This document shows positions 34,560 through 46,901 of a DNA stretch of 64,000 nt, one piece after another. The stretch is from Suillus spraguei (lineage: Eukaryota > Basidiomycota > Agaricomycetes > Boletales > Suillaceae): NCBI GenBank assembly GCA_016800925.1, contig JABCPU010000037.1, positions 186,001 to 250,000 on the forward strand, written 5' to 3'. Positions within the stretch are counted from its first letter, which is position 1, and every line of letters begins with the position of its first letter. A program made the translations under genes and the position numbers. Under the pieces are notes generated by a model. The model was not told the DNA's origin and searched no databases. It saw only the letters and a list, made by a program, of their open reading frames with translations.

Positions 34560-35340
34560 CTAATATGTAAAGCAGATAACTTTTGACATTTTGTTTCGCC
34601 TTGTACTTTGTCTTTGTTGTACTCAGTCTATAAGGATACTTAGAAGTCCGAGGTCGGCTCGAAAGACCAGTCTGGCTGTGTATCTTATCGTCTCAGGGGC
34701 TCACGCGAACGGCCCAGACACAAGACTTGTGACTACAATATATATAGCCCACTTAGCTAGACCTTTCCATGATGGGGGGAGATTACACGAGAAAAATTCC
34801 ACGTTGGTTGCAAGTGGCCTGAGAGCCAGGTTCATCCCAAGGTAGGTCAGCATGTCCTTGCAGGCCCATACATATATTCTCCGCTATAGCTAGTCACCAC
34901 ACGGGCTATGACCATTGATTGGACATGTACCTCGAATCTCAACAGTGTCCTGAGCACAAGTTCTCAAGTACCCTTACAGCTTGGCAGGTCTACGTGTTTT
35001 GACTTCCCATAATTATTTGACGGCTGTACACACTGCCATCGCACAGGTTTGCGTCTGGACTCTGCTGCTGCCACTTATTAAATTTGTGCATGTTCGAGAT
35101 AAGTTTGAGGTACGTGGTCGTCAGCCGTCTCTATTCTTTCGGAAAAGCCCGTGGATTTTTTTGATCAGCGCTCAAACGTCTTTATCACCTAATTGACGTC
35201 GGCAATCTATGTGGCGGTACACAATGTACGAACTGCACGAGCCTCTTTCCCTCGTGTTCTCCGTGAATTCAGCTAGTTCTCGCCCACGCACCATGTCTGG
35301 CTAACTTTTGAGGAGGTAACAAGCTCCTGTGGCATGCTGG
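34560..35340. other. Spacer between secreted-protein copies 2 and 3
   Basis: It is duplicated sequence (matches 31550-31850) without a supported gene. Short frames such as 34981-35196 show no domain. Confidence 0.45.
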
Positions 35341-35639
35341 TGAGTTGGAACCCGGTACTCAATACTCAGGCAGCTATGATAGCATCACAAAAGCAAAGCT
35401 GCTATCTCGACCTTTTTCGCTTCCATCGATTTAGTACATATGGCAGGAACGCGGATACTAACTTGAGCGCAGATGAATGCATGAGGCTTGATGATGGTAC
35501 GATGTGCATGACACTTGATCGGTCTCGTTGCAACCTGATACTGGCTTCATATACTGTGGGCCTATCTACATTATGGCCATCCCCCTCCCAAAGAGCCCTT
35601 CTCAATCTTCGTGATACGGCCTTGTAACGACCGTCAACG

Positions 35640-36478
35640 ATGCATGCCTCTCCAATCTGCCTCGTAATCTTATCAATGGCTGCTACCCTTGTCTCATCTC
35701 GTCCAAGCGCTTCTTATTTGACGGAGTCTCTTCGGGCACTGTCAAGTCCGTCGTTCAAAAAACAAAGCAGCTCCGTTCCTTCACAGTGCACCTCAATCTG
35801 CGATCCTGTCCAAACTGAAGTGGATGCTGTAAGCTCGCATCGCCGACCCTATCACTCCATGTTGATGTGACTCTCATCCAGGGATGTCCTATGACCGAGG
35901 TCTGCTGCACCCAATCTTTTAGAACAAGCTACTACAACTGCCTCCTATGCATCGGCACTGCATCACATGCTACAGATTATACACAGGCACAAGCCGATAT
36001 AGACCGTAAGCTCAGGTAAAGCACGTCCGAGTCAATTGCCTGATCAATACACATGCTAGAATTCCATGTCTCTTGCTACCATCACGGCTACTCGCTCGAA
36101 AGGCGCGCTTTCCCTGGTCACAAACTGTACCACAGTCATCAAGATTACTCCCCTGTTGGGACTTCTACCATTGCCGATACCTCGCCTGCATCCGTACCGT
36201 CACCTACATCCGTATCGCCACCTGCATCCGTATCGTCGCCCGCATCCGTATCATCACCTAGTGCGTCCATCTCAGCGGCCACTACATCGCCTTCAAGTGC
36301 TTCGTCTGTCTCATCTGGGACGTCGACCTCTGTCAACAGCACTGCGTCTTTTTTCACTCCCGGGCCTGTACCCTCAGCCGCAGAACTCAGTGCTGCGCTG
36401 GGACTAAGCCCGAGAGGAAGCAGCGTCTGGGCTATGGTTGTTGCTGCTATAGGATTGATCGTGCTGCGGGATGGCTGA
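35640..36478 (+). CDS. Secreted Cys-containing, Ser/Thr-rich GPI-type protein, copy 3
   Basis: Exons 35640-35828, 35882-36005 and 36060-36478 join in phase. The head keeps all eight cysteines; exon 2 has one extra codon before the CC pair. The stalk has tandem (P)ASVSSP repeats and the C-terminus a hydrophobic tail ending in VLRDG. The start is preceded by TTGTAACGACCGTCAACG. The upstream 300 bp match those of copy 2, so the array arose by serial duplication. Expression and role cannot be told from sequence; a surface or wall function is the best inference. Confidence 0.85.
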
Positions 36479-36959
36479 TTGGGAGAACTACGATTTTTAT
36501 GTGATTCGTTGATATTGGTGGTGCTCGCCGACATGACAAGCGTGACTCAGGCAGCTATAATGACACACAGATGACTAGTATAAAACAGGAGACTGCGTAG
36601 ATTAACATGAATGTTTTGTTTCGCCTTGTTGTAACAAGTACCTTTACTACGATATCGCTCAAGTTTTAGCCCATGTAAAAGCGACTTCTGCTAGATGATC
36701 GATTAACCTCAATCACGTAGTTGAATGTTGAACGCACGCACTGGGACCATTCAAATATCCATACCCAGCTATACGATGTGCAAATTGTGAGAACTTCTTT
36801 TGTGCCCTCCGTAAACTACTGGTCCTCGCCGACATAACTCAGTAAAGACAGGTCCAAAAGCCCAGTGGTACGCAACTCGCACAATTATAGAACATCAATC
36901 CAAAACCAAAGACCCTATGAACATAAATAGCACTACATAGCAGATGCTCGAGGCCCCAT

Positions 36960-39088
36960 TCACAACCGGGCATTCTTAGGCATCCTCCTAATAGCCTGCC
37001 GCACACCAAGGTCCCCCAGTACATCCTCCGCACCCGCAAGAATAGCATCGAAAGGTGACGTGCGATGATACTTGACACATCATCCATTAGCATCGTATCG
37101 CCAAGGAAGAGCGAAAGTCGATACGCACATTCTCAATGACCTTGCCCATACCCGTGACGGTGATACCCCGACCACCGAAAATCTGGGTTGCGTCCTCGGC
37201 GGTTTCACGACCAGCCTTTGACACGAATCTACACCGCAGTCCATCAGTTTAGCACCGGACGACGGAAACGGATATGACATACTGCTTGAGCAATGCGATC
37301 GGCCCTGCAAGCTTGTCGGATTGTTCATGATAGGACATCTAAATTTTCGAGTTTAGGTACATCGATCAGGGAACCTGGAGACCAACGTTATTCATTTGAT
37401 GCGTGATGTTTTCTATCCATGCTTGGCAGGCTTCCACGCGAGAAATTATGGTTGCGAGTTTTATGCGGACAACGGCCTGAGCATGAAGAGGTTTCCCAAA
37501 GGCAATTCGTTGGTTCGTCCACCTTGAAACATTGCACCAACGTCAGAATGGCTTGAAGAATGACTTGAAATACACCCTCACTTCAAACACTCTTCAACCA
37601 CAAGTCTTTGTGCGCCAAGACTCGTGGCAGTGACCATCCACCGTTCGTGATTAAAGTTGCTCAGGACGATCGACATGCCTTTCCCGACTTGACCCAAGGT
37701 ATTGGCAACAGGCACACGTGCCTTGTCGAATGTGACGAAGGCAGTCCCAGCGGTCGAGGAGTATGACGTTTTCACCGGTTTGGTAGACACAGCATCCGAA
37801 CGCTCGACGAGCAAGACAACAAACCCGGACTGTAATAGTGATGAGAACGCAGAAGGGGACCGACATTGAAGTAAAACACACGTCTGTTTTACATAGTGTC
37901 GTGAAGTAATCTGAAAAAGTCCCATTTGTTATCCACCTGCAACGACTATGAGTGACCCGTTCTTGAGAAGTAGTTCAAATTATGCTGCGTACTTTTTAGT
38001 TCCAGTAACAATCCACTCGTCACCGTCTCTTTTGCAACAGTTTGCGCGCCGCTAACGTCGCTGCCTGCAAACGCTTCGGAGACAGCAAGGGAGATGTACT
38101 TCTTGCCAGCCAGAATGTCTGGTATGAACTTGGCTTGCTGCTCTGGGGTTCCGAAATTGAGAATAGGAGGAAGCGCAATGACCCCGCCATTCAGCAGGCC
38201 GTCCACGAATGCTCTGGTACCAAACCGCGCAATCTCGGTGTTGAGAATGAGCTATGAAGTCAGGTGAGCAAGCGGAAGTGGTATTTGATGAACAGCATAC
38301 TTACTTCATGAAAGTAGTCATATTCTTCGGGCTTCACGATGCCACCCATCAAGGTACGCCCCTTGAGATGCTTGCCTGGTCCCAGGCGCATAGCCAAGAA
38401 ATTTATTTCGCTGTAGCATCATTAACAACTGAGTCACGCAAACTCACGCAGGAGAGCATACCTTAATTTATCCACGACTTCCTGCGATATCCTCTTCCCG
38501 TTTTCCTCGCATCTCACTGCCTCGGGTTGTACAACTTCCATCAAAAACGCCCTTAAAGCCCTGTGGAATTTGCGGTGGTTATCGCTATAGTAGGGAGTGA
38601 AGTACCCAGACGAGAGCCATGTCGGCTCGGCATAGGGCACAAGAGACAGTTCTCCAGGACCAAGAGGCTTGATTGTTTCGGTCTCCCGCGAATAGCTCCT
38701 ATTTGGAGACGCGCATACTGAGGACGTTGGAGAACCTCGAGTCTGTGAAGTCCGAAGAACACCTGGGTAGCATCCTTCCCAGCTGGGATTGATGTGAATA
38801 TAAGAGTCGAGTCGGAAAGTCGCTGGACTTGCCTACGCTGTCTGCATATAGCACGCCTGCGCCTCCCGGGTGAAGGTCTGCGAAGCGGGATAGGTCGTAA
38901 ACTTTGGAATCTATGATAATCCACTATGTAGATAATTGATATGAGGTTTGATAGACTTGAAGTTATAGCACGCACGAGGTCTCCTTCCTTGTTATGCTGC
39001 AAACGTATTCAGCGTCCACTATAATGCAAAACGAGAGCTGGGTGCTCACCTGAGCGATATCATCAAGTGTGAACTCTTTAGAAGGCAT
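36960..39088 (-). CDS. Cytochrome b5 / acyl-CoA dehydrogenase fusion
   Basis: The start at 39088 gives MPSKEFTLDDIAQ, an intron, then the b5 domain with the haem-ligand HPGG motif (near 38870). A GC-AG intron (donor GCAAGT) joins it to AGKDATQVFFGLHR. The acyl-CoA dehydrogenase part follows: GIVKPEEYDYFHE, AVSEAFAGSDVSG, WITNGTFSDYF, TSYSSTAGTAFVTFD, LSNFNHERWMV, GGRGITVTGMGK and DLGVRQAIRRMPK, ending at TGA 36960. This family oxidises acyl-CoA with FAD, the b5 domain presumably handling electrons. Two one-base discrepancies break the frame, both in homopolymers (GGG at 38685-38687 and AAAA at 38030-38033, plus-strand positions). All other exons fit, so it is probably a functional gene with consensus errors, though a young pseudogene cannot be excluded. 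Confidence 0.8.
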
Positions 39089-39099
39089 GATGCAACTGA

Positions 39100-41250
39100 C
39101 AACCTTGGTACTGATACTGGAGCAAGGCACTTCATTCGGATGCTATTGAGCGAAGGAATTTACATAATTATCACTGTGGTACTTAATTATAAACATACCA
39201 AGCAAGCTTTCGACCGTCATTTAATATTTTAATGGCAGGCCTCGACTTGGATTTTTGCAATTCCAAACGGGGAACCGCAGGTTATTTCGTCCCTGCTAGC
39301 CTTAGCTCGAATGGGAACCGCTTCTCCGCCTGTTCTAATCTAGCGAAAGCATAACTTAAACCAGCTTAATTTCAAATTTCGCACCTTTCACTGCGTACGT
39401 CAGAATTCCAATCAGATGAGGCACTGTCACTGTAGCGGTGCAATGCACGACAGACCCTGGTCATATTGTCTTCTCCGTTGTTGCAGACGACGGATGCGAA
39501 CCCTAGCCTTCGTTTGCCCCGCTTACCTTGACAACGACCTTACTGGAACCCGTGTCACATTGGCCATACATTTCGTTGGAAGACCATCAACTTCATCCGC
39601 TTGCCGTCACATTATTCGACACGCCCCACTGCATCGATCCTGAAATCGAATGGTTTCAACATACCTCTACAGAATTTTAACGTAGCAGATGCTGAGGTTG
39701 TCACTCGTATCGTTTTCTGCGTGCTCCCTTGCGTCGGCCACGCGGACTCGGAGGAGTGGGACGAGGTGAACCAGTACCTCAATCTCCAGGCTGTCCTATC
39801 GACATCGGAACCAGCCTCAGCGACTTGAATTAGGGGTTATGGGGTGAAGCAGGAATCGCTGATAGTTGCAATTGTAACTCCGGAGATCTGCATGTGCGTT
39901 AGATGCAGTTGAAGGACTTCATTTCATGTTTTAACCCACGAGAAACTCAACGCGCCGTTCAACTCTACCTCTTCCTCGCACAAACCAAAAACGACTTTTT
40001 GTGCAGTTTCTTTTGTGTGTCTTCGCCTTTTTTATCATAGATAGCTTTTGGGACGGGTTGAATTTGAGGACTCCCATCAGACTCAATGAACGAGACATTT
40101 TGCGATGTTGCGTGAGAGTGAGTTGTATCTAGAACTCAACTAAAGTTTGTATTTATGAATGGATCAAGGATTAGCTCGTGAGGTAATGAGCATAGTCAAG
40201 CTTCCGTTTTCGGTCGGCGCAGAGCTTTCAGACTAAGACGAATGATACGCTGCTCGCGGCCTTACAGGCAGATGATAGTTAGTCTGCCGTTTGTTGACCG
40301 GTGGATGCTTGTGTGGTCTGACATGGTGGAGTTGTCCCGAGTCTCGAGTGCCAAGTGAGAAGCACGCAGCTAATGAACATGATATGGGTATCGGTGTTAC
40401 CCGACTCTCACGTTAACAGCGGGGGTTCTGTCCGAGCAAAGTTGCCCATTCCGGGTTTCAAGTTGAGAGTCAAAAGATGTCAAGACGTCAAGGTCTTAAC
40501 GGAAGTTGTCGGAGTTGGGGACAAGCATGCGAAGTGAACGAGACAAGAGTAGCCCGTCACCCAAATTGATATTGGGCACGTGAAAAGCTGTCTTCTCAGT
40601 GGTATACCTGCAAAGATGACTAGAATGGTTTGTCAACGCAAGGACGAGTCCACATGGTGTAGTCACAGTACCTAGGCCTCGGAGTCATGTTATCAGCTAC
40701 TGAATTGCAATTACCCGAGGTACTGACATACGGTGGCCGTAAGAGAAATTATGGTTCATGCTGTTGTCAGCACTGTTATTCTCCGGCTTAATTTTTCTTG
40801 CAACAGCGTCAAAACGGCGACCGCAATGTCACCGCACGGCGAACGCCGTCTATGGGAACCCCAGTTGACGACACATATCAACATTTCAACCAGGATCCCA
40901 CAAAGTGAAAGGCGAATGATGAATCAGTGGCAGCCAGCGTTATAGCGGGATGCCATCCGTGGAGAATGAAATTGCAGGCTTTCCGGGATGAATGTATAGT
41001 GATAATGGAAATACTTGACGGAAATCACCGCACTGCACGAACGTTGGGAGTTTGATTGGATAAAATAGTCAAGACACAGCAAATACAGTGATGCGAACTC
41101 GGAGAGTATCAATGACTGGCCAATCAAATTGCCACATGCAAATTGTCTCAGTCTCACACGGTGGGTAATCTATTCCCACGGGTTAGTTTTGCTCTACATG
41201 TTTGTGATTGGTGTACTTTTAGCCGCTACTAGGTCCTCTTCACATCTTCA
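39100..41250. other. Intergenic, no gene recognised
   Basis: About 2.1 kb. Open frames at 39416-39643, 39601-39828 and 40733-40945 have no recognisable domain. The proximal parts presumably hold the promoters of the acyl-CoA dehydrogenase (leftward) and the cyclin (rightward). Confidence 0.45.
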
Positions 41251-41253
41251 ATC

Positions 41254-42803
41254 ATGCTCGCTCTAGCTCATCCAACAGAAGCTAGAACTATCGATAGAAC
41301 TGGCGTCGACAGAAACATTTCGAGTTTACCTAGAACTAATCCATCTTCATCCTCTATTCGCTCAGGTTCTAGCAGAGTTCCACAATGGAAACCGCAAGCA
41401 CCCACAACTACAGCTGTATTTCAGTCATCTTCACCCTACTGCCCACGAAGATCGTTTTCTACTTCTTCAGTTGTACCAAAGGATTCTTCTCCAATTCGTC
41501 ATAACCCCGTACAATCATCTCAGGCAGCACCCGATTCATCAGCAGCCACAAGCAAACCTCCTCCCCCTGATAACCCTCCAAGAGCTGGTTCTCCAATTCC
41601 TCCACCTCAACCAAATGTACCAGCTTCTGCTTCATACTTTGACGTTCACAACTACCCCTCTACCGATCTACTTCGTCTACTTGCTTCACTTCTCACCCAG
41701 ATTGCATCCACCAATGATGTAATTTCAGGTTCAGACCTAACATCCCATACTTTGGCAAGTATGTCACATAACAATTCATCAGAAGATGCATCCAATTCCC
41801 CTATTTGGCGCTCCCTTACATCCGCCTCTCGTTCTTCCCTATCAAATCCTGCATCTGCCCTCACTTTCCATGCTCGCAACATTCCGACTATCGCACTCGA
41901 ATCATACCTCCTACGAATACTCAAATATTGTCCAACTACAAACGAGGTCTTCTTAGCCCTCCTCGTGTATTTTGACCGCATGTCTCGCCTTGCCTCCGAG
42001 GCTACGGGTCGCACATTTGTCATCGACTCGTATAACGTCCATAGACTTGTCATTGCTGGCGTCACAGTCGCAAGTAAATTCTTTAGCGATGTATTTTACA
42101 CTAATTCGCGATATGCGAAGGTGGGTTTCAACTTCACAAGCCTGTTCAAAATATTCACTCCACCCCGTATCTCGCTATCTTGACTCAGGTCGGAGGTCTC
42201 CCCCAAGCAGAGCTCAACCAACTTGAACTCCAGTTTTTACTTCTCAATGACTTCAGACTCGTCATATCGCCCGAGGAGATGCAAAGATATGCAGAACAGC
42301 TCATCCTCTTTTCGCAATCACAGCCACCAGAATCGCCTTCCGTTCCCCGCCCCGTAACTCCATCACGCTCACAGCAATCAACGTTCCAGACACGTTCATC
42401 ATCTACCACAGTCTCGGGCCCCGCACGCGCTATGGGTGCTATTGACGTATATGGTGGTTCAGTGGCGCCCGTTCGGACGCCCAGTATGCGTGCTGTACGC
42501 ACGCGTGACGATGACGCTGCAAGCATCGTCAGCACCGAAACAGACACTGAAACGGAGGGTGGCTATACAACGGATGACGAACCGACAATTCGGCCACCCA
42601 ACTCTTCAAGTTCAATCTGTGGGGACGTCGAGGAGTGTGAAAGCGCCGGCGAGTTCCGCGCTGCCACCGTAGAGCAGAGCGACGAGTGTAGGCAAAACGG
42701 GGTGGAAGACAAAGAAAGAGAACGAGGCGATATTACGCCCGAATTGAAAGCCAGGCGGCTTGTACGAGAAATTAGTGAGGATATCGGAATGGCGAGCCCT
42801 TAG
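41254..42803 (+). CDS. PHO80-like cyclin (Pcl family)
   Basis: Two exons, 41254-42120 and 42189-42803, with a GTGGGT...CTCAG intron in phase 0, encode about 493 residues. The first 130 residues are low-complexity Ser/Pro-rich. The cyclin fold spans roughly residues 135-340: YPSTDLLRLLASLLTQIA, ESYLLRILKYCPTTNEVF, LALLVYFDRMSRLA, NVHRLVIAGVTVASKFFSD, NSRYAKVGGLPQAELNQLEL and FLLLNDFRLVISPEEMQRYA. This is the arrangement of PHO80/PCL cyclins that bind a PHO85-type kinase and control phosphate, glycogen or morphogenesis responses. The C-terminal 150 residues are acidic and probably disordered. No lesions were seen. The specific PCL subfamily cannot be told. Confidence 0.9.
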
Positions 42804-43640
42804 ATTGTTATCAAATGATTGCTCCTGCGACACCTCTTACCTTTGTTCCCGGGCGTCGGTTTGACCAACCAGCCCGTAATATTTCTTCATACCTTCCACA
42901 GTGCGCATCAAGCACCCACATTCCAACCAGTGACATTGCAGTCATATCGTACAGCCACGGTAGTGTCTATACCTCGCCTTAAATTCATATTTTGGCAGTG
43001 TATGTTTATTTAGCATGTGTCGTATGATAGACTTGACATTGTTGCTGGCTGGCCAGTACTCGGTACCGAAACTTTCATTTTCTACAATTCCAATTATACC
43101 CTCCTTATGAACTGCTTACGTGTGGGGTTCTGGATCTGCGTCTACCGAACAGGAGAGAATGTCTGGGTAGTGGTCAGCCTGAAGTCTGCCAGGGGTCTCT
43201 CTCGGCCTAATGCGGTCGGAGTTTTGGTACAGCTATAAATAAAGCTCCGACCAAATCAAGCCGAACGGCTGACACGCCAAGATAGTCTGTGGGAACAGGA
43301 AAGCACGAACGTACACTTCCTGGAGCATTCTATTGGCTGGCTACTCGTTCTCCCACATCAACGACCGTTCGTTAGGCTAGCTCAATTTAAAAAGCACCCA
43401 GGTGCGACTTGATCTTGTGCTGGTTTCGAGCTAGCATCCGCCACTTTAATCCTGCTTTATGTCTCCTTGGGGAGGTGTTTCAGCATCTACAAAACAGTAG
43501 CGGCGCAACTTGGAGTTCGCGGGCTTGTGATGTCTAACAGCGGCAATAATGCCGCTGTGCAGTACCGCTAGTAGCTCAGAGCGGCACTAATAGCCTAGTC
43601 AACCTCGATTACGCCCAACGCCATCGAATTCCAGAAGTGA
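42804..43640. other. Intergenic, no gene recognised
   Basis: 3' flank of the cyclin followed by about 400 bp before the WD40 relic. Short frames have no domain. No RNA gene or inverted repeat was noticed. Confidence 0.45.
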
Positions 43641-43644
43641 CACA

Positions 43645-46600
43645 ATGACTGAAGCATCCCAGCCAATACCCACTCGAGTGCTTGAGAACACCGTGTCCGC
43701 TGTTGCTGTCTTCCCCGATAGACGACGCATGGTTATGGGCTCGGCAGATAAGACGCTTCGCATGTGGGACTTGAAGGATGGGGTTATGTTGAAGAACATG
43801 GAGAGGCACCGTGCTTGGGTGCGGGCACTGGCAGTATCAGGAGATGGACGATTGATAACAAGCGGTGATATCAGTTCATCGCTCAAAACGACGAAATTGT
43901 GGAGTACAGAAACATCGCAGCTGCAAGGAGATCCGATCGATTGTGGTGACAAAGTTCATTGCATATCTGGTGAACTGCTTGCCATCGCGACCAAGCTGGA
44001 TATACAGGTATGGAAATACAGGTGTGAGGATCTGCGTCGCAAAGTTCGACGCTCACGCTACGATCGCTGGAGCATACAATTGCTCACTTGCATGGATGCC
44101 TGATGGCCACGGCTTCTCTCAGCAGGTAATAGGTTCGATCTCACCATACGGGAGTGGGATACGTTGACCTGGAAGCAGTTTGGTAGCCCTGGACAGGCCA
44201 TGCTCACCAGATCAGCGCCGTTCCCGTTAACCCTACTGGCACTTTCCTCTCTTCTGCATCTTATGTGTGGCGCTTGCGCCGCATTAAGGCAGGGAGTTAC
44301 ACCTGATCGAGGTTCCAGGTCCGCCAACTCGTAGTGCACGGGCCGTATGTTTCATTTTATGTATAATCTCTTTTTCCGATAATCACGGGCATAGTATTTA
44401 GACTTCCGTACTTAGCCCCCAGATTTCTCCCAATTACAACTAGGCTGGTATCTGGTTAACATTGCGCGAGATTGAATTCCTTGTGCCGACTATCTAAAGT
44501 CTTACTACAAACTTCTACCTGCCGTCACATTATGACAACCGTGTTCATATCTGGCGGTGTTCAGATCGAAAAACTATTGCCTCATTCCAGCACTCCGACG
44601 CATGCGTTCCGTCGCCTTCTACATGGATGGCAAGTACGTCCTCATTGGAGGGTTTGATAAGTCTCATTTGCACCCATGACTCATGTAACGCATCCTGAGC
44701 ATTCCTGACTCAGATCTTCCCCATGTACGCGAGAGTCCGCGATGCGTGCATAATCGGGGACTTGACCACTGCTGAAAAGCTACTAGCACAAGAGACTGCT
44801 GCTGATAGCAACTGCAACTCGTATGCGGTTTGTTATGACGACTGAGACTGCACTTTAAGATGCACACAAGGCCCACTGACCCATAGTAGGGCCCCGCCTG
44901 ATACTAACGTCATGATGGCATAGTCCATCATATCCAGCTTCCCTGGTGGGTTATATTTCAAGGGCATCGCCCTCTGCGGTAACAAGCAGGTGCAGGATGT
45001 GACGAGAGCTTCCGACCTCGCGTTCATGTTCAGTGGTTCACGAATGATTCACTTCGAGTCTTCTGAAGGATCATTTAGCACATAAAAAGCTCGAGGGCCA
45101 GAAATCGCACCAGGGAAAAGATTTGTGCGAAACGGAGAGGTCATGAGTATAATGATGCCAGAACGATTGATATTGAGGACATGGTCAAGATCATCTCCTC
45201 TTGACCATGTCCTCAATATCAATCATTCTGGCATCATTATACTCAGGACCTCTCCATTTCGCACAGATCTTTTCCCTGGTGCGATTTCTGGCCTTCGAGC
45301 TTTTTATGTGCTAAATGATCAGAAGACTCAAAGAAGAAGAACCTGTGACCATTACGCATCATTTCGCTAAGAAGATATTACTCTCTTGATGAAGGTATAT
45401 TATTATTATTTTCGCACATTCCCTGTTCCATCTCCATCTCCATTTCGGCCACCATGTTTTTCAATGTGAATCAACACGAACATGCTATACTCTGCGTGCG
45501 AAAGCTAGCTTCTGTTTTCCCTGATGCAGACACTGTTGCCTGTCGTATTGTGGAGGGAGTATTATTTACTCAGTGCAGGTTCATATGTCAACACTGAACC
45601 TCGTACTGATCAGGCGTATCTACATCTCGAACTGGGAATACGCCTGTCCATCACAATGATGCCGTTGACCATTTCACTGCCGTTGTCAACATCATGGCTG
45701 TCTCTCGCCATTCCAAAAATTAGGAGTTTGTCGTGGTACGTCGATTCATGCAGCCGAAAATACTTTTCATGCCCAATTGCGCAGCTCTTTGAGTGGGACC
45801 TTGAGTCCTTATGGAAAACTGCCAACCAGAAACGGTGCCATGCACTGCTTTTCGCAGGTAGGATTGGAGAAGCACACGAGTCGTACTAATATATGATGGA
45901 TGCGCTTGATGAAGACAAAGACTAGCTACCTTGAGTGGTCCACTGGTAGGTCTTCAGTCATGTCAACGGGCCATACTCTTCACCCGTACTTCATCAGTTC
46001 AAGGAACATTGCATAGCGCTTTATGCCGCAGACGGTTTTGCTGACCTCTTTGAATTATTTTTTCCCAGCCAACGTTCATTCATGTTCATGACACATAAGT
46101 CATCGAACTCAAACCTTCGTCCTACCTCGGATACCAGTTGAAGAATACAGCAGTCCATGGCGCACAACGTTTCGATGAAGCCATCACTTTCCGAACCGTA
46201 CTCTCCAGCTTCGACAATACTCTCGATGCACAAGCACGAAGTAAGCCCGGAATAATCCATGCGGAACTTGCTCAACTCTTCCACAGAATTGCACGAGCAG
46301 TACATATCTCCATCACAAGTAGAATGTGCTATCCAAAAAGGTCATTGACGCTCAAATGGAAAACGCACCGCCACGTCTCATTAACACATCCTCTGGGCAC
46401 ACCTATGCGATCGAGAGGCACAAATTAATACCTTCAAAACGACCACTGAGTACAAGCTTTTATCATCAACGATGATGCACGTAGACCTCCAATTGGAGCT
46501 CATCCAAAAAGTGGTGATAGTGTACTTCCGTTGTTTGATGCTGTCACACAGGTGGAAACGCAAGGAGCTCCTGCTACATGACATCCAGGACCAGTCTCAT

Positions 46601-46716
46601 TTACCAGCGCTGCAATTGATCATTCGTCTTGGACAGCCTTTTCGCGCAATTTTACTAGCACAGCAGCGCGGAGGGGAATACATGATGGACTGCGTCAGGA
46701 CAGTGGAGATATTGTA
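43645..46716 (+). pseudogene. WD40-TPR-HET-type protein relic
   Basis: WD40 blades open the relic (AVAVFPDRRRMVMGSADKTL, MWDLKDG, WVRALAVSGDGRLITSGD, then out of frame KFDAHATIAGAYNCSLAW, RFDLTIREWDTLTWKQFG, AVPVNPTGTFLSSA), with another blade near 44600. TPR-like pieces follow: GDLTTAEKLLAQE near 44756, YFKGIALCGNKQVQD near 44950-44990, FEWDLESLWKTANQKR near 45790, HALLFAGRIGEAHESY near 45840 and LKNTAVHGAQRFDEAITF near 46137. The end (YFRCLMLSHRWKRKELLLHD near 46521) resembles the start of a HET domain. The order matches a large Agaricomycete family with WD40, TPR and HET parts, linked by homology to heterokaryon incompatibility. Stops, frame changes and a large hairpin show it is dead. Confidence 0.65.
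45056..45329. repeat. Long inverted repeat (arms about 133 bp, 8-bp spacer)
   Basis: The left arm 45056-45190 and the right arm 45199-45329 are reverse complements with only a few mismatches and small gaps; GAGTCTTCTGAAGGATCATT pairs with AATGATC-AGAAGACTC. The centre is TCATCTCC. The arms lie within the WD40-TPR relic, so one arm is an inverted copy of the other. Confidence 0.92.
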
Positions 46717-46901
46717 ACTAGTGTGCATTGCCATTTCTATCGAGCCAATTCCTTGACATTTTCATGAATTCGGAGAGTACGTTTTCTGATTAAAGCTCGT
46801 TTCTCGAGGGGATGGAGGTAGAACTTCACGTTCACTTGACCATGTAATAAATACTTGCATGCAAGCAGAGGTATTGTACCTAGACTTAAATGCCAAAAAG
46901 T

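Larger units (their letters stand above)
31540..36600. repeat. Tandem duplication carrying the secreted-protein genes
   Basis: 31550-31850 matches 34885-35215 (for example AGCTAGTCACCAC, TTGACGTCGGCAATCTATGT), and 33110-33400 matches 35350-35640 (GATGATGGTACGATGTGCAT). The secreted-protein genes and their downstream flanks are the duplicated cargo. The first unit is longer because of an insertion at about 31852-32972. Confidence 0.8.

Noticed and set aside
39416..39828. Two overlapping plus-strand frames of 75 residues each
   Set aside because: Amino-acid composition is plausible for coding, but no family, splice structure or start context supports a gene.
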